In this document: piece by piece, positions 20,509 through 29,588 of the stretch | Layout: each line of letters starts with the position of its first letter | How positions within the stretch are numbered: the stretch's first letter is position 1 | DNA from: Methylophilales bacterium | GTDB taxonomy: Bacteria > Pseudomonadota > Gammaproteobacteria > Burkholderiales > Methylophilaceae | Reading direction: 5' to 3' | Length of the DNA stretch: 64,000 bases | Assembly: GCA_019823025.1 (NCBI GenBank) | Contig: CP081940.1 | Coordinates: forward strand, 372,001-436,000 | Notes under the pieces: generated by a model | The model's input: the letters and a program-made list of their open reading frames with translations, nothing else | Database searches by the model: none | What the model was told of the DNA's origin: nothing | Program-made: the position numbers and the translations under genes

Positions 20509-21268
20509 AATATTCATAAATAAATATGCCTGCAGCAGCACCTACATTCAATGACTCAACAGATCCCTGCATAGGTATAGAAATAGATTTAGTCGATTTA
20601 GAAATTATTTCAGCGCTTATACCACCTCCCTCGCTACCTAAAATAAGAATTAAGTCCCTAGGGATATCATCATCATAAAGTGAATCACCACAAATACTTA
20701 ATGAATAAATGGGAAGGTTAACTTGATCACATAATTTCAATAAATCTTGGTTTTCATAACACTTTAAGTTGACTTGAGCCCCCTGGCTTCCCCTAAGTGT
20801 TTTTGGTGACCAAAGCTCCGCCGAGGTCTTAGATAAATATACTGAATTAACTCCGGCAGCTTCTGCAATCCTAAGTACACTACCTAAATTACCTGGGTCT
20901 TGAATGCCATCAATAAATAAGTTCAAACCTTTTTTTATTTCTGAGCCTTCCTCAATTGGGACATTTATCAGAGCAATTAAACCATTGGAAGACTTTAAAT
21001 CTGCAAGCTCAAGAAATAATCCATGCTTTAAGTCATAGGTTTCAATATTAGGATTTAATTTAACTATTTCCTTGATTTCGGGTGAATCCATTTTTTCATC
21101 CCTTATAAAACATTCAATATCTTTTTTTGCTTGGAGGAATGTATTTATAAGATGAGGGCCTACTAAAATCGTCTTATTTTTTTCTTTTCTAAAGCCTTTT
21201 TTAGTCGCTATTTTTTTAAAGTACTTATATGAAGCATTATGTTTTGTGTCGATTATCTTATTCGTCAT
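20477..21268 (-). CDS. TrmH/SpoU family RNA 2'-O-methyltransferase
   Basis: This is a knotted SAM-dependent methyltransferase that modifies a ribose in rRNA or tRNA. The 263 residues show an N-terminal substrate-binding region and the three SpoU motifs: motif 1 DPGNLGSVLRIAEAAG, motif 2 ILGSEGGGIS, and motif 3 IPMQGSVESLNVGAAAGI. The family is certain, but the target base is not evident from sequence; RlmB-like or TsnR-like activity is possible. The C-terminus overlaps gluQ by 32 bases tail to tail. The TraB/GumN gene lies 6 bases upstream on the same strand. Confidence 0.9.
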   Translation of the reverse strand: MTNKIIDTKHNASYKYFKKIATKKGFRKEKNKTILVGPHLINTFLQAKKDIECFIRDEKMDSPEIKEIVKLNPNIETYDLKHGLFLELADLKSSNGLIALINVPIEEGSEIKKGLNLFIDGIQDPGNLGSVLRIAEAAGVNSVYLSKTSAELWSPKTLRGSQGAQVNLKCYENQDLLKLCDQVNLPIYSLSICGDSLYDDDIPRDLILILGSEGGGISAEIISKSTKSISIPMQGSVESLNVGAAAGIFIYEYFRRYRSNVRG

Positions 21269-21274
21269 TAAGTT

Positions 21275-22129
21275 TTATTTTTTAAATGGTATTAAAGATT
21301 TTTTTTTGAATCCAACTTGAAAAAATTGCTGCAAAAGTCCATCATCACCAGCTAAATGAGATGCCCCAACCGCAACAAATAACACATTTTTTTTTGCTAA
21401 AATCAGAAGTCTATTAAAAAAAAGTTTATTTCGTTTATGAATAAGCTCATTTTTAACTGAAGACCAGGCTTTTACAGGGACGATTGATTTAGTAATTTCT
21501 TCATCAGCATTAAGTATTTTATTTAAATTAAATGTAAGGTAAGTCTTAATCATTAATTCATAATTTTTTTCTTTATCTTCCTCACTTACATTTAAAACAT
21601 TTTTTAAAATTTGGAATTGATCCTCTGGTGGAAGTGAATCTAAAACAGAATAATGTTCATCAACTGTTTCTAAGCCTTTTGAAGCTAATCCATAATTACT
21701 CGCAGCTACCTTTAACAAGTTGTCTTGGCTAAATGGATTCATTGCCCGAGGTGAACTAAAAATAAAACCCAATAACCATGGCTTCAATTTTATTGCAAAA
21801 TCTGTCTCTATAGAATGAAAATCAGATAATTCACTAATTTTTTGAAAATCTTCGTCACTAAGGTATTTATTATATTCACTCCCTAAGCCCTCTAAGACTT
21901 TCAGGTTGCTCACATTAGTTGTTTCAGACACAAATAAGTCTGATTTTTTCATTGCATTGTTAACAGAATCACTAAAATCCACTACCCTATTATCATCTAC
22001 ATGGATGCTGCCAAAGATAAAAATTTGTTTCCCGTCAGGGCTCTCTAGCTCCCAAAATATTGAGTTTTCATTTGCGCCTATACCAAAGGTTAAAAATAAA
22101 CTTAATAAAATAAATGATCTTATTTTCAT
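21275..22129 (-). CDS. TraB/GumN family exported protein
   Basis: The 284-residue product begins with a signal peptide (MKIRSFILLSLFLTFGIGA, cleavage probably before Asn20). It then matches the TraB/GumN (erythromycin-esterase-like Tiki) fold: the opening motif FIFGSIHVDD contains the GxxH typical of the family, and near the C-terminus VAVGASHLAGDDGLL supplies the second GxxH. Tiki-family relatives are metal-dependent proteases, but the bacterial role is unestablished. It is probably periplasmic. It is divergent from bpt across 80 bases. Confidence 0.8.
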   Translation of the reverse strand: MKIRSFILLSLFLTFGIGANENSIFWELESPDGKQIFIFGSIHVDDNRVVDFSDSVNNAMKKSDLFVSETTNVSNLKVLEGLGSEYNKYLSDEDFQKISELSDFHSIETDFAIKLKPWLLGFIFSSPRAMNPFSQDNLLKVAASNYGLASKGLETVDEHYSVLDSLPPEDQFQILKNVLNVSEEDKEKNYELMIKTYLTFNLNKILNADEEITKSIVPVKAWSSVKNELIHKRNKLFFNRLLILAKKNVLFVAVGASHLAGDDGLLQQFFQVGFKKKSLIPFKK

Positions 22130-22209
22130 ATCTTTACTTTAATCTATCTAAAAAAATTAGTAAAAAAAAATTTAAAATATAATAGAAAAAGACGAGTAAA
22201 ATTTAGAAC

Positions 22210-22935
22210 ATGGATTTTAAAAATAAACCTTCTTTTGAAAAAATTCAGTTTTATAAAACTACAGAATATAACTGTAGTTACATCGATAAAATGGATGCGC
22301 AATCGTTAGTTGTAACTCCATATAAATCTATTGATCAAAATATTTTCCAAGATTTAATTGAAAAGGGTTTTAGGAGGAGTGGTCAATATATATATAAGCC
22401 AAGCTGTAAAAGTTGCACAGCATGTATCCCTATAAGACTTTCAGTGCAAAAGTTTTTATCTTCTAGGTCGCAAATAAGAATTTTTAAGAAGCATCAACAT
22501 TTTGATGTCCGAGAGGTTTCTCTTGCTTTTAAACAAGAACATTTTGACCTTTACTCAAAATATCAAAATAAGCGTCATAGCTCAATAAACAATGATCAAA
22601 ATAAAATAGATGATTACAATGACTTTCTAATTAAGAGCAATGTTAACTCAAAGCTTGTTGAGTTCTGGGATGGGGGCTTACTAAAGATTGTATCTATTAT
22701 TGATATGATGAGTGATGGCATTTCAGCTGTTTACACTTTTTTTGACCCTGACGACGAAAAAGTAAGTTATGGGACCTACTCAATTATTTGGCTCATCAAT
22801 TGGTGTAAAACCCAACAATTAAAATATATGTATCTAGGTTACTGGATTGGTGAATGTAACAAAATGAAATATAAAACCAACTTTAAGCCTTATGAGCTCT
22901 ATATTAAAGGGTATTGGCAAGAAAATATCACATAG
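22210..22935 (+). CDS. bpt: Aspartate/glutamate leucyltransferase
   Basis: Bpt transfers leucine from Leu-tRNA to N-terminal Asp or Glu residues, marking proteins for ClpS/ClpAP degradation. It belongs to the arginyl-transferase (ATE1-like) family. The 241-residue protein has the N-terminal cysteine cluster CKSCTAC (about residues 67-73) followed by IPIRL, the conserved QNKRH segment, and the C-terminal YLGYWI. Length and layout match Bpt of proteobacteria. In many relatives it sits beside aat, which is not seen here. Confidence 0.92.
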   Translation: MDFKNKPSFEKIQFYKTTEYNCSYIDKMDAQSLVVTPYKSIDQNIFQDLIEKGFRRSGQYIYKPSCKSCTACIPIRLSVQKFLSSRSQIRIFKKHQHFDVREVSLAFKQEHFDLYSKYQNKRHSSINNDQNKIDDYNDFLIKSNVNSKLVEFWDGGLLKIVSIIDMMSDGISAVYTFFDPDDEKVSYGTYSIIWLINWCKTQQLKYMYLGYWIGECNKMKYKTNFKPYELYIKGYWQENIT

Positions 22936-22982
22936 CGCCATGTTACAATTTGAATAATAAGTTAAAATCTAAAAAAAATATA

Positions 22983-23846
22983 ATGAATAATTTGCTTATT
23001 TTTGGTGTTGGCCTCATTGGAGGATCTATCGCAATTGAATGCCAAAAAAAACATATGTTTAATCAGGTTGTTGGCGTTCAAAGGGAGGGAGGGACCTCCT
23101 TATCATCCTTTGTGTCAACTGGAATGATTGATAGAGTTTCAGATAGCCTAAACGATGATATTAAACAAGCAGATTTTATAGTTATCGCAACACCCGTTGC
23201 CCAAATTAGAAATATATTAACGACAATCTCTCCATCGCTATCGCCAAATACAATTGTGATTGATGTAGGGAGTACAAAGTCTAATGTTATGAACTTTGCT
23301 AAGGAGGAGCTTAAAGAAAAATTTCCACAATTTGTTGGCTCTCACCCAATCGCTGGCTCAGAGCAGCACGGTCCTGCTGCAGCAAAAATAAACTTATTTA
23401 AAAATAAGGATATTATATTAACTCCTGAGGATGAAACAAATTCTAAAAAGCTTGAATTAACTTCTAAATTTTGGAGGGGCTTAGGAGGTGTTATTAAGAC
23501 AATGACGCCTCTTGAACATGATCAAATTTTTTCAACAGTAAGTCATATTCCGCATCTTATTGCTTACAATATGGTAAATCTAATAGCTGGAAAAAGTAAT
23601 AGGGATACCCTACTTGAATTTGCTGCTAGTGGATTTAAAGATTTTTCTCGTATAGCAGGAAGCTCCCCTGAGGTTTGGAAAGATATTTCTTTGGCCAACA
23701 AAACGGCAATCTTGAATGACCTCGATTTATTTGTTAAAGAAATCAATACAACAGCATCATTAATCAAGAATGAAGATTATATTGCTTTAGAAAAATACTT
23801 TGAAGTAGCGAGCAAAATTAGAAAAAACTGGTCCGAAAAAAACTAG
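22983..23846 (+). CDS. tyrA: Prephenate dehydrogenase
   Basis: TyrA oxidatively decarboxylates prephenate to 4-hydroxyphenylpyruvate for tyrosine synthesis. The 287-residue protein has the dinucleotide-binding loop FGVGLIGGS (residues 6-14), DVGSTKSNV, GSHPIAGSEQHGP, and the conserved SHIPHLIAY of the catalytic region. There is no chorismate mutase domain and no ACT domain. The ATG at 22983 is chosen because the Rossmann motif begins five residues later; a longer reading would overlap bpt. aroA follows two bases after the stop, a common betaproteobacterial arrangement. Confidence 0.94.
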   Translation: MNNLLIFGVGLIGGSIAIECQKKHMFNQVVGVQREGGTSLSSFVSTGMIDRVSDSLNDDIKQADFIVIATPVAQIRNILTTISPSLSPNTIVIDVGSTKSNVMNFAKEELKEKFPQFVGSHPIAGSEQHGPAAAKINLFKNKDIILTPEDETNSKKLELTSKFWRGLGGVIKTMTPLEHDQIFSTVSHIPHLIAYNMVNLIAGKSNRDTLLEFAASGFKDFSRIAGSSPEVWKDISLANKTAILNDLDLFVKEINTTASLIKNEDYIALEKYFEVASKIRKNWSEKN

Positions 23847-23848
23847 TA

Positions 23849-25135
23849 ATGAATGAGATAACACTAAAAGCTTCAAAACAAGTTCGTGGCTGTATCAAGC
23901 TACCTGGCTCAAAAAGTATCACTAATAGGGTTCTGCTAATGGCAGCTCTTGGAAGTGGAGTGACTAAGCTAATAGATCCACTTAGATCTGAGGATACAGA
24001 TCAAATGATCAATGCATTAATTAAGCTTGGAGTATCAGTTAAGGAAGTTAATGCCGATAAAAACATCATTGAAATAAAAGGGGCTGAACATAATTTTCCT
24101 AACAAAAATACTAATCTTTTCTTAGGTAATTCAGGAACCACCTTTAGACCGCTTGCGGCAGTTCTCGCAATGATGAGAGGTGACTACTATTTATCGGGTA
24201 TTGAGCGAATGCACGAGAGACCTATTAAAGATCTAGTCGATGCATTAGAACAAATAGGGTCAAGTATTCAGTATGAGAAAAATCATGGCTACCCGCCTAT
24301 TACTATTAATAATAGATTAATCAAAATCTCAGAGCCCATTGAAATTAAAGGTGACATATCAAGTCAATATCTCACAGCACTTTTGATCGCAGGTCCAATT
24401 TCAAATAATGAATTTAATATTAAAGTTATTGGTGATTTAATTTCAAAACCATATGTTGATATAACTCTAAAGTTGCTTACAAAATTCAATATTTTTTATA
24501 ACAATGATAATTGGCGTTTATTATCTTTAAAAAAAGATTCCGTATATAGAAATCCAACTAAAATTTTTGTTGAAGGGGATGCATCATCAGCCTCTTACTT
24601 TTTTGCTGCTGCTTCCCTTGCAGGTTCAATTCAGATAAAAGGTATAAATAAAGATAGCATTCAAGGAGATCTTAAATTTTTAGATATCATTTCCAAAATG
24701 GGTGCAAAAATTGAATATAAATCTGACTCTATTCAAGTGTCAAAGGCTTCAAACTTAAAAGGCCTTGAAATAGACTGTATAGAAATTCCAGATGCTGCAA
24801 TGACACTGGCTATAATGGCGGTATTTGCTGACAAGCCAACAAAGCTAAAAAATATAGGAAGCTGGAAAGTTAAAGAAACAGACAGAATCTTAGCAATGGA
24901 TAATGAATTAACCAAAATGGGTGTTGAGATTTCAACGACTCACGACTCAATGACAATTTTTCCACAAAAACAACTCAATGATAATATTTCTATTGAAACT
25001 TATAATGATCATAGGATTGCAATGTGCTTCTCCCTTTTTTGCCTTAAAAATCTGAATATTACTATTCAGGATCCAAATTGTGTTAACAAAACTTATCCTG
25101 ATTACTTCAAAGATTTAAAATCTGTCATTGAATAA
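23849..25135 (+). CDS. aroA: 3-phosphoshikimate 1-carboxyvinyltransferase (EPSP synthase)
   Basis: AroA adds enolpyruvate from PEP to shikimate 3-phosphate in the shikimate pathway. The 428 residues are of standard length. Recognisable segments are LPGSKSITNRVLLMAAL near the N-terminus (shikimate-3-phosphate binding), LGNSGTTFRPLAAVLAM, RMHERPIKDLVDAL, EGDASSASYFFAAA, and KETDRILAM. The gene sits between tyrA and cmk, and cmk begins before its stop codon. Confidence 0.98.
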   Translation: MNEITLKASKQVRGCIKLPGSKSITNRVLLMAALGSGVTKLIDPLRSEDTDQMINALIKLGVSVKEVNADKNIIEIKGAEHNFPNKNTNLFLGNSGTTFRPLAAVLAMMRGDYYLSGIERMHERPIKDLVDALEQIGSSIQYEKNHGYPPITINNRLIKISEPIEIKGDISSQYLTALLIAGPISNNEFNIKVIGDLISKPYVDITLKLLTKFNIFYNNDNWRLLSLKKDSVYRNPTKIFVEGDASSASYFFAAASLAGSIQIKGINKDSIQGDLKFLDIISKMGAKIEYKSDSIQVSKASNLKGLEIDCIEIPDAAMTLAIMAVFADKPTKLKNIGSWKVKETDRILAMDNELTKMGVEISTTHDSMTIFPQKQLNDNISIETYNDHRIAMCFSLFCLKNLNITIQDPNCVNKTYPDYFKDLKSVIE

Positions 25136-25802
25136 CAGCCATACAAAACCTTTCGTCGTTACCATTGATGGCCCAGCGGGTTCCGGAAAAGGTACGATAT
25201 CTAAACTAGTGAGTAACACTCTAGGGTTCCACCACCTCGATTCAGGAGCCATCTATAGAATTATTGCTTTAAACGCAAAGTCTAAGAATCTGGACACAAA
25301 TCAAGTTACTCAAATATTAGAGGTAATTGATGGGCTAGAGATTAATTTTGCTGATGAAAAAGTTTTCTTAGGTAGTAAGGACATAACGGATTTAATTCGA
25401 TCAGAATTAATTGGGAAATTTGCTTCTGAAATTGCAAAAAATGAATTGATAAGAGAAAAAATTTTAGGGCTCCAAAAGTCTTTCTTTAAACCACCTGGGT
25501 TGGTAGCTGATGGCCGTGACATGGGGACGGTAGTTTTCCCCGAGGCTAAAGTTAAAATTTTCCTTACCGCCAGCATAGAAGAGCGTGCGAATAGAAGATA
25601 TAAACAGTTGATATTAAAGGAAAACAATGTTAATCTTGTCGACCTATTTGATAGAATCAAATTAAGAGATGAAAGTGATACAAATAGAAAAATATCACCT
25701 CTTAAAGCTGCAAAAGATGCTTACTTAATTAAAACAGATAATTTAAGCATAAACCAGACCTTTGAAAAAGTAATGGTGATTATAAGAAGTAAAGTAAATT
25801 AA
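25128..25802 (+). CDS. cmk: Cytidylate kinase
   Basis: Cmk phosphorylates CMP and dCMP. The 224-residue protein shows Walker A IDGPAGSGKGTISK (Gly15-Thr23) and the LDSGAIYR motif of CMP binding. It also has the ADGRDMGTVVFP loop, LTASIEERANRRYKQL, and RDESDTNR. The start is a TTG at 25128, 8 bases inside aroA; no ATG is available upstream of the Walker motif and a ribosome-binding site is weak, so it is probably coupled to aroA translation. rpsA follows after a 94-base leader. Confidence 0.95.
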   Translation: MNNSHTKPFVVTIDGPAGSGKGTISKLVSNTLGFHHLDSGAIYRIIALNAKSKNLDTNQVTQILEVIDGLEINFADEKVFLGSKDITDLIRSELIGKFASEIAKNELIREKILGLQKSFFKPPGLVADGRDMGTVVFPEAKVKIFLTASIEERANRRYKQLILKENNVNLVDLFDRIKLRDESDTNRKISPLKAAKDAYLIKTDNLSINQTFEKVMVIIRSKVN

Positions 25803-25816
25803 ATAAAATAAGCGAT

Positions 25817-25848
25817 CTAATAGACACCAAATTTATTAGGTTTTTTTT
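25817..25848 (+). terminator. Weak terminator or attenuator-like hairpin between cmk and rpsA
   Basis: CTAATA (25817-25822) pairs with TATTAG (25834-25839) and is followed by G and eight T residues. The A-T-rich stem is weak, so termination may be partial. It would separate tyrA-aroA-cmk transcription from rpsA or act within the rpsA leader. Confidence 0.35.
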
Positions 25849-25854
25849 AATAAG

Positions 25855-25870
25855 CCCGTCGCTAGATGGG
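25855..25870 (+). promoter_or_regulatory. Leader hairpin of rpsA mRNA
   Basis: CCCGTC and GATGGG form a six-pair stem (one G-U pair) closed by a GCTA loop, 26 bases before the rpsA ATG. In E. coli the rpsA translation-initiation region is a folded leader without a classical Shine-Dalgarno sequence and mediates S1 autocontrol. Here the only purine-rich element (GAAGG) is 14 bases from the ATG. An analogous role is inference. Confidence 0.35.
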
Positions 25871-25896
25871 ATCAAATGAAGGTAAATTAATTTAAA

Positions 25897-27375
25897 ATGG
25901 CAACTCTAGAAAAAACAACACAAAAACCATCTGAAAGCTTCGCTGATTTATTCGAAGAAAGTATGGCTCTCAAAGAAATGCGCCAAGGGGAAATAATTAC
26001 TGCGGAAGTTATATCAATAGATAGTGACTTTGTGATAGTAAATGCGGGATTAAAATCAGAAAGCTTAATTAAAACAGATGAATTTCTAGATGATAAAGGT
26101 GATATTGAGGTAAATATTGGAGACCATGTAAAGGTATCGATTGAAAAATTAGAAGATGGTTATGGATCAACACTCCTTTCTCGTGCAAGAGCAAAAGAAA
26201 TGCAGGCCTGGCTTGATCTTGAAGATGCAATGGATGAATCAAGAATTGTAACTGGATATGTTAGCAGCAAAGTTAAGGGAGGCCTGAGAGTTACAGTAAA
26301 TGGCATTATGGCTTTCTTGCCTGGTTCCTTAGTAGATATTAGACCGATTAAAGATACAACACCTTTTGAAAATAAAGAATGTGAATTAAAAGTAATTAAA
26401 ATTGATAGAAAAAGAAATAATGTTGTTGTTTCGAGGAAGGCAGTTTTAGAGGGTCAAAGTGGTGTCGATTTGGAAGCTTTAATAGAAACGCTTAAAGAAG
26501 GATCTGTTGTTAAGGGTATTGTAAAAAATATTACAGATTATGGAGCTTTTGTAGACTTGGGCGGTATAGATGGTTTATTGCACATAACAGATTTAGCCTG
26601 GAAAAGAATCAAGCACCCATCTGAAATACTCAATATAGGTGATGAAATTGATGCAAGAGTATTAAAGTTTGATAAAGAAAAAAATAGAGTTTCACTAGGG
26701 TTAAAACAGCTTGATGAAGATCCATGGGTTGGTTTATCAAGGAGAAGCCCAATCAAGACAAAAGTTTTCGGAAAAGTATCAAATCTAACTGATTATGGCG
26801 CTTTTATTGAAATTGAAACAGGAATTGAAGGACTAGTGCATGTTTCTGAAATGGATTGGACTAATAAAAATATCCATCCATCTAAAGCAGTTCAATTAGG
26901 CGACGAAGTTGAAGTGATGATACTTGAGATTGATGAAGACAGAAGAAGATTATCATTAGGCATGAAGCAATGTAAAGATAACCCATGGGATATTTTTGCA
27001 AACAGTAATAATAAAGATGATAAGATCAAAGGCAACATCAAATCAATTACAGATTTTGGTGTCTTTGTCGGTCTTCCTGGAGATATTGATGGCTTGATAC
27101 ATCTTTCAGATATAGCTTGGTCTGATCAAGAAACAGCTTTGAAAAATTATAAAAGAGGTGATGAGGTCGAATCTGTTATCTTGTCAATTGATGTAGATAA
27201 AGAAAGAATTTCCCTAGGTGTTAAGCAATTAACTGATGATCCAAATGCAGATAAAAAAGTAGAAGTCAAAGAACAACCTAAAAAAGAAATAAAGAAAAAA
27301 ACTGATGCTCCTGAAAATGCTGGGACAACCAATTTAGGTGCTTTATTAAAAGCTAAGCTAGACGATAAAAAATAA
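25897..27375 (+). CDS. rpsA: 30S ribosomal protein S1 (five S1 domains)
   Basis: S1 binds mRNA and helps load it on the 30S subunit. The 492-residue protein is shorter than the usual 550-570. Five S1 repeats can be counted. They start near [70 protein letters not shown] and [18 protein letters not shown] Lys-rich stretch and the tail [16 protein letters not shown] follow. The sixth domain present in most proteobacterial S1 proteins is missing, while the tail is kept. The stop overlaps the ihfB ATG by one base, the usual rpsA-ihfB pairing. Confidence 0.96.
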   Translation: MATLEKTTQKPSESFADLFEESMALKEMRQGEIITAEVISIDSDFVIVNAGLKSESLIKTDEFLDDKGDIEVNIGDHVKVSIEKLEDGYGSTLLSRARAKEMQAWLDLEDAMDESRIVTGYVSSKVKGGLRVTVNGIMAFLPGSLVDIRPIKDTTPFENKECELKVIKIDRKRNNVVVSRKAVLEGQSGVDLEALIETLKEGSVVKGIVKNITDYGAFVDLGGIDGLLHITDLAWKRIKHPSEILNIGDEIDARVLKFDKEKNRVSLGLKQLDEDPWVGLSRRSPIKTKVFGKVSNLTDYGAFIEIETGIEGLVHVSEMDWTNKNIHPSKAVQLGDEVEVMILEIDEDRRRLSLGMKQCKDNPWDIFANSNNKDDKIKGNIKSITDFGVFVGLPGDIDGLIHLSDIAWSDQETALKNYKRGDEVESVILSIDVDKERISLGVKQLTDDPNADKKVEVKEQPKKEIKKKTDAPENAGTTNLGALLKAKLDDKK

Positions 27376-27653
27376 TGACTAAGTCTGAATTAATAACGCT
27401 GCTATCTGATAAGTTCTCCCAACTTGTGCATAAAGATGCAGAACTTTCAGTAAAAACAATTATTGATTCAGTTGGAAATACTTTAAGCAAAGGTGGAAGG
27501 GTTGAGATTAGAGGTTTTGGAAGTTTTAGTCTAAATCACAGACCAGCTAGACTAGGAAGAAATCCAAAAACAGGTGAAAAGGTTAATGTCCCTGAAAAAT
27601 TTGTACCACATTTCAAACCTGGCAAAGAATTAAAAATAAAAGTTGATAAATAA
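27375..27653 (+). CDS. ihfB: Integration host factor subunit beta
   Basis: IhfB pairs with IhfA to form the sequence-specific DNA-bending protein IHF. The 92 residues show the HU/IHF fold: an N-terminal helical part beginning [14 protein letters not shown], then [17 protein letters not shown]. The arm region [26 protein letters not shown] contains the intercalating proline. The position directly after rpsA identifies it as the beta subunit rather than alpha, which normally follows pheT. A terminator-like hairpin follows. Confidence 0.96.
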   Translation: MTKSELITLLSDKFSQLVHKDAELSVKTIIDSVGNTLSKGGRVEIRGFGSFSLNHRPARLGRNPKTGEKVNVPEKFVPHFKPGKELKIKVDK

Positions 27654-27665
27654 ATAATCATTTAT

Positions 27666-27709
27666 AAAAAACATATTCATTTTTTGCAAATTTGAATATG
27701 TTTTTTTTT
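27666..27709 (+). terminator. Rho-independent terminator after rpsA-ihfB
   Basis: ACATATTCA (27671-27679) and TGAATATGT (27693-27701) are exact reverse complements. They are flanked by an A-run on one side and nine T residues on the other, so the structure can end transcription in either direction. It lies only nine bases before the lapB ATG, which suggests lapB has limited read-through or a promoter within this gap. Confidence 0.75.
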
Positions 27710-27717
27710 AAAAAAAT

Positions 27718-28890
27718 ATGATCGAATTTGAATTTTGGTGGTTATTAGTTATACCTTTATTCTTTATCTTAGGGTGGGTTTCTGCTCGTGTTGATATTAA
27801 ACAGATCATCTCAGAAAGCACGGATCTTCCAGCATCACTCTTCAAGGCACTTTCGTATCTAAACTCTAATCAAAATGAGAACGCTATTACCGAACTTGAA
27901 AAAGCAGTCAAATTAAAAAATGACTCTTTAGAAATACATTTCGCCCTTGGCTCAGTTTTGAGGAAAGAGGGTAAGTATGACAAGGCAATAAATCTACATA
28001 TTGCCCTTTTAAATAAAAGAGAAATTACCACACAACAAGAAGACTCTATAAAAGCTGAGTTAGCCCAAGATTATTTCAAAGCAGGCCTTTATGGTAGAAG
28101 TGAAGCCATACTAAAAGAGCTCAAAAATGAAAAATATTTTCAATACTCCTTAAATTTACTTAGAGAAATATATGTAAGGGAAAGAGATTGGAGTAAAGCA
28201 ATTGATTCTGCTTCTGATTTAGAAAAAATCTCTGGTGTCTCATTCAGAATTGCAATAAGTCATTATTTTTGCGAATTAGCGACAAATAACCTTATGAATA
28301 AAAAATATGGACTTGCAAAAACATATCTCAAGAAATCTCTGGAAGAATCAAAAAATTGTGTACGAGCTAATATCCTTCTTGGAGACATCGCTTATGAAGA
28401 AAAAAAATATGAAGAAGCTGTTGTCTATTGGAAAAAGATTGAGTACCAACAACCTGAGTACCTCGGGTTAGTAATGCAAAAAATTATTTCTGTTTTCGAA
28501 ATCCAAAATAATGTAAACGAAGCATTATCTATGTTATTGAGATATTATGACTTGTATAAACTTAAAACAATCCTTAACTCTCTATACGAGCTTGTATTAA
28601 AGAATGAGGGTGTTGAAAGGGCAGAAGAGATAGCGAGAAATGAATTAATACAAAGACCAAGCCTACTTTCTCTCGATCAATTATTTCAAATCCTTACTAT
28701 AAAAAAAACAAACGAAATTGAAAATATTGAGCTTATTCAGCAAACAATTAAAAATTCAATTGGTGAGAGAAGGTTTTTTAATTGTAATCAGTGCGGATTC
28801 AAAGCAAAGCAATTTCATTGGCAATGTCCAGGTTGTAACGCTTGGGAGTCACTCCCATCAGAACCAATTGATATCACTTTAGAAAATTAG
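27718..28890 (+). CDS. lapB: Lipopolysaccharide assembly protein B (TPR protein)
   Basis: LapB (YciM) controls the level of LpxC, and hence LPS synthesis, from the inner membrane. The 390-residue product has one N-terminal membrane anchor (WWLLVIPLFFILGWVSA). Tandem TPR helices follow from about residue 40 to 330. It ends in a rubredoxin-like metal site with two knuckles, CNQCGF and CPGCNAW, which is diagnostic of LapB. It is followed four bases later by pyrF, the classical order. Confidence 0.95.
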   Translation: MIEFEFWWLLVIPLFFILGWVSARVDIKQIISESTDLPASLFKALSYLNSNQNENAITELEKAVKLKNDSLEIHFALGSVLRKEGKYDKAINLHIALLNKREITTQQEDSIKAELAQDYFKAGLYGRSEAILKELKNEKYFQYSLNLLREIYVRERDWSKAIDSASDLEKISGVSFRIAISHYFCELATNNLMNKKYGLAKTYLKKSLEESKNCVRANILLGDIAYEEKKYEEAVVYWKKIEYQQPEYLGLVMQKIISVFEIQNNVNEALSMLLRYYDLYKLKTILNSLYELVLKNEGVERAEEIARNELIQRPSLLSLDQLFQILTIKKTNEIENIELIQQTIKNSIGERRFFNCNQCGFKAKQFHWQCPGCNAWESLPSEPIDITLEN

Positions 28891-28894
28891 ATAG

Positions 28895-29587
28895 ATGACC
28901 AAAAAAACTGACATTTTTGTAGCAATTGATACACAATCACTGGAAAATGCTAAAAAATTAATAGGTCAACTCAATAACAATCATTGTGGCATAAAAATTG
29001 GTAAAGAACTGTTTACTTCCTGCGGCCCAGAAATTGTTCAATGGGTAAAGGGAGAAGGATTTGAAGTATTTCTAGACTTGAAGTTTCACGACATTCCCAA
29101 TACCGTCATGAAGGCATGTGAAGCTGCTTCAGGAATGAATATAGACATAATAAATGTACATACACTTGGTGGCAAAGAAATGATGTCAGCAGCCAAAAAT
29201 GTTATTTCTAATCAACAAATAAAATTGATTGGAGTAACATTGCTTACTAGCCATGATCAAAATTTTATGACAGAAGTTGGTCTGCGAGGCTCTATTAATG
29301 ACTGTGTAAAAAAACTGGCTATAAATGCTGCAGAAAGTGGTCTTGATGGCATTGTATGCGCAGCAACAGACATACCTAAAATTCGTCAGTATCTTCCAAG
29401 TAACTTTATTTTTATTACACCAGGTATAAGGCTAGATAAAATAAATAATGATGACCAAAAAAGAGCTGCAAATCCAATTGATGCAGTAAATTTTGGCTCA
29501 GATATTTTAGTTATTGGCAGACCAATTACAAGCGATTTAAATCCTCAGGAAGTTTTACTTAGAGTTTACAATCAGTTAAACAATTGA
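28895..29587 (+). CDS. pyrF: Orotidine 5'-phosphate decarboxylase
   Basis: PyrF forms UMP, the last step of de novo pyrimidine synthesis. The 230 residues show the catalytic Asp-Lys-Asp array in FLDLKFHDIPNTV, an N-terminal VAIDT strand, and the phosphate-binding ITPGIR and VIGRPIT segments. The length fits the short bacterial class I enzyme. It lies 4 bases after lapB and faces metG with a 1-base gap. Confidence 0.97.
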   Translation: MTKKTDIFVAIDTQSLENAKKLIGQLNNNHCGIKIGKELFTSCGPEIVQWVKGEGFEVFLDLKFHDIPNTVMKACEAASGMNIDIINVHTLGGKEMMSAAKNVISNQQIKLIGVTLLTSHDQNFMTEVGLRGSINDCVKKLAINAAESGLDGIVCAATDIPKIRQYLPSNFIFITPGIRLDKINNDDQKRAANPIDAVNFGSDILVIGRPITSDLNPQEVLLRVYNQLNN

Positions 29588-29588
29588 T

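Noticed and set aside
22914-22982. N-terminal extension of prephenate dehydrogenase
   Set aside because: It overlaps bpt and adds residues before the N-terminal Rossmann motif; the ATG at 22983 fits the family.
25310-25660. 116-codon open frame antisense to cmk
   Set aside because: It lies opposite cmk, with no motif and no plausible start context.
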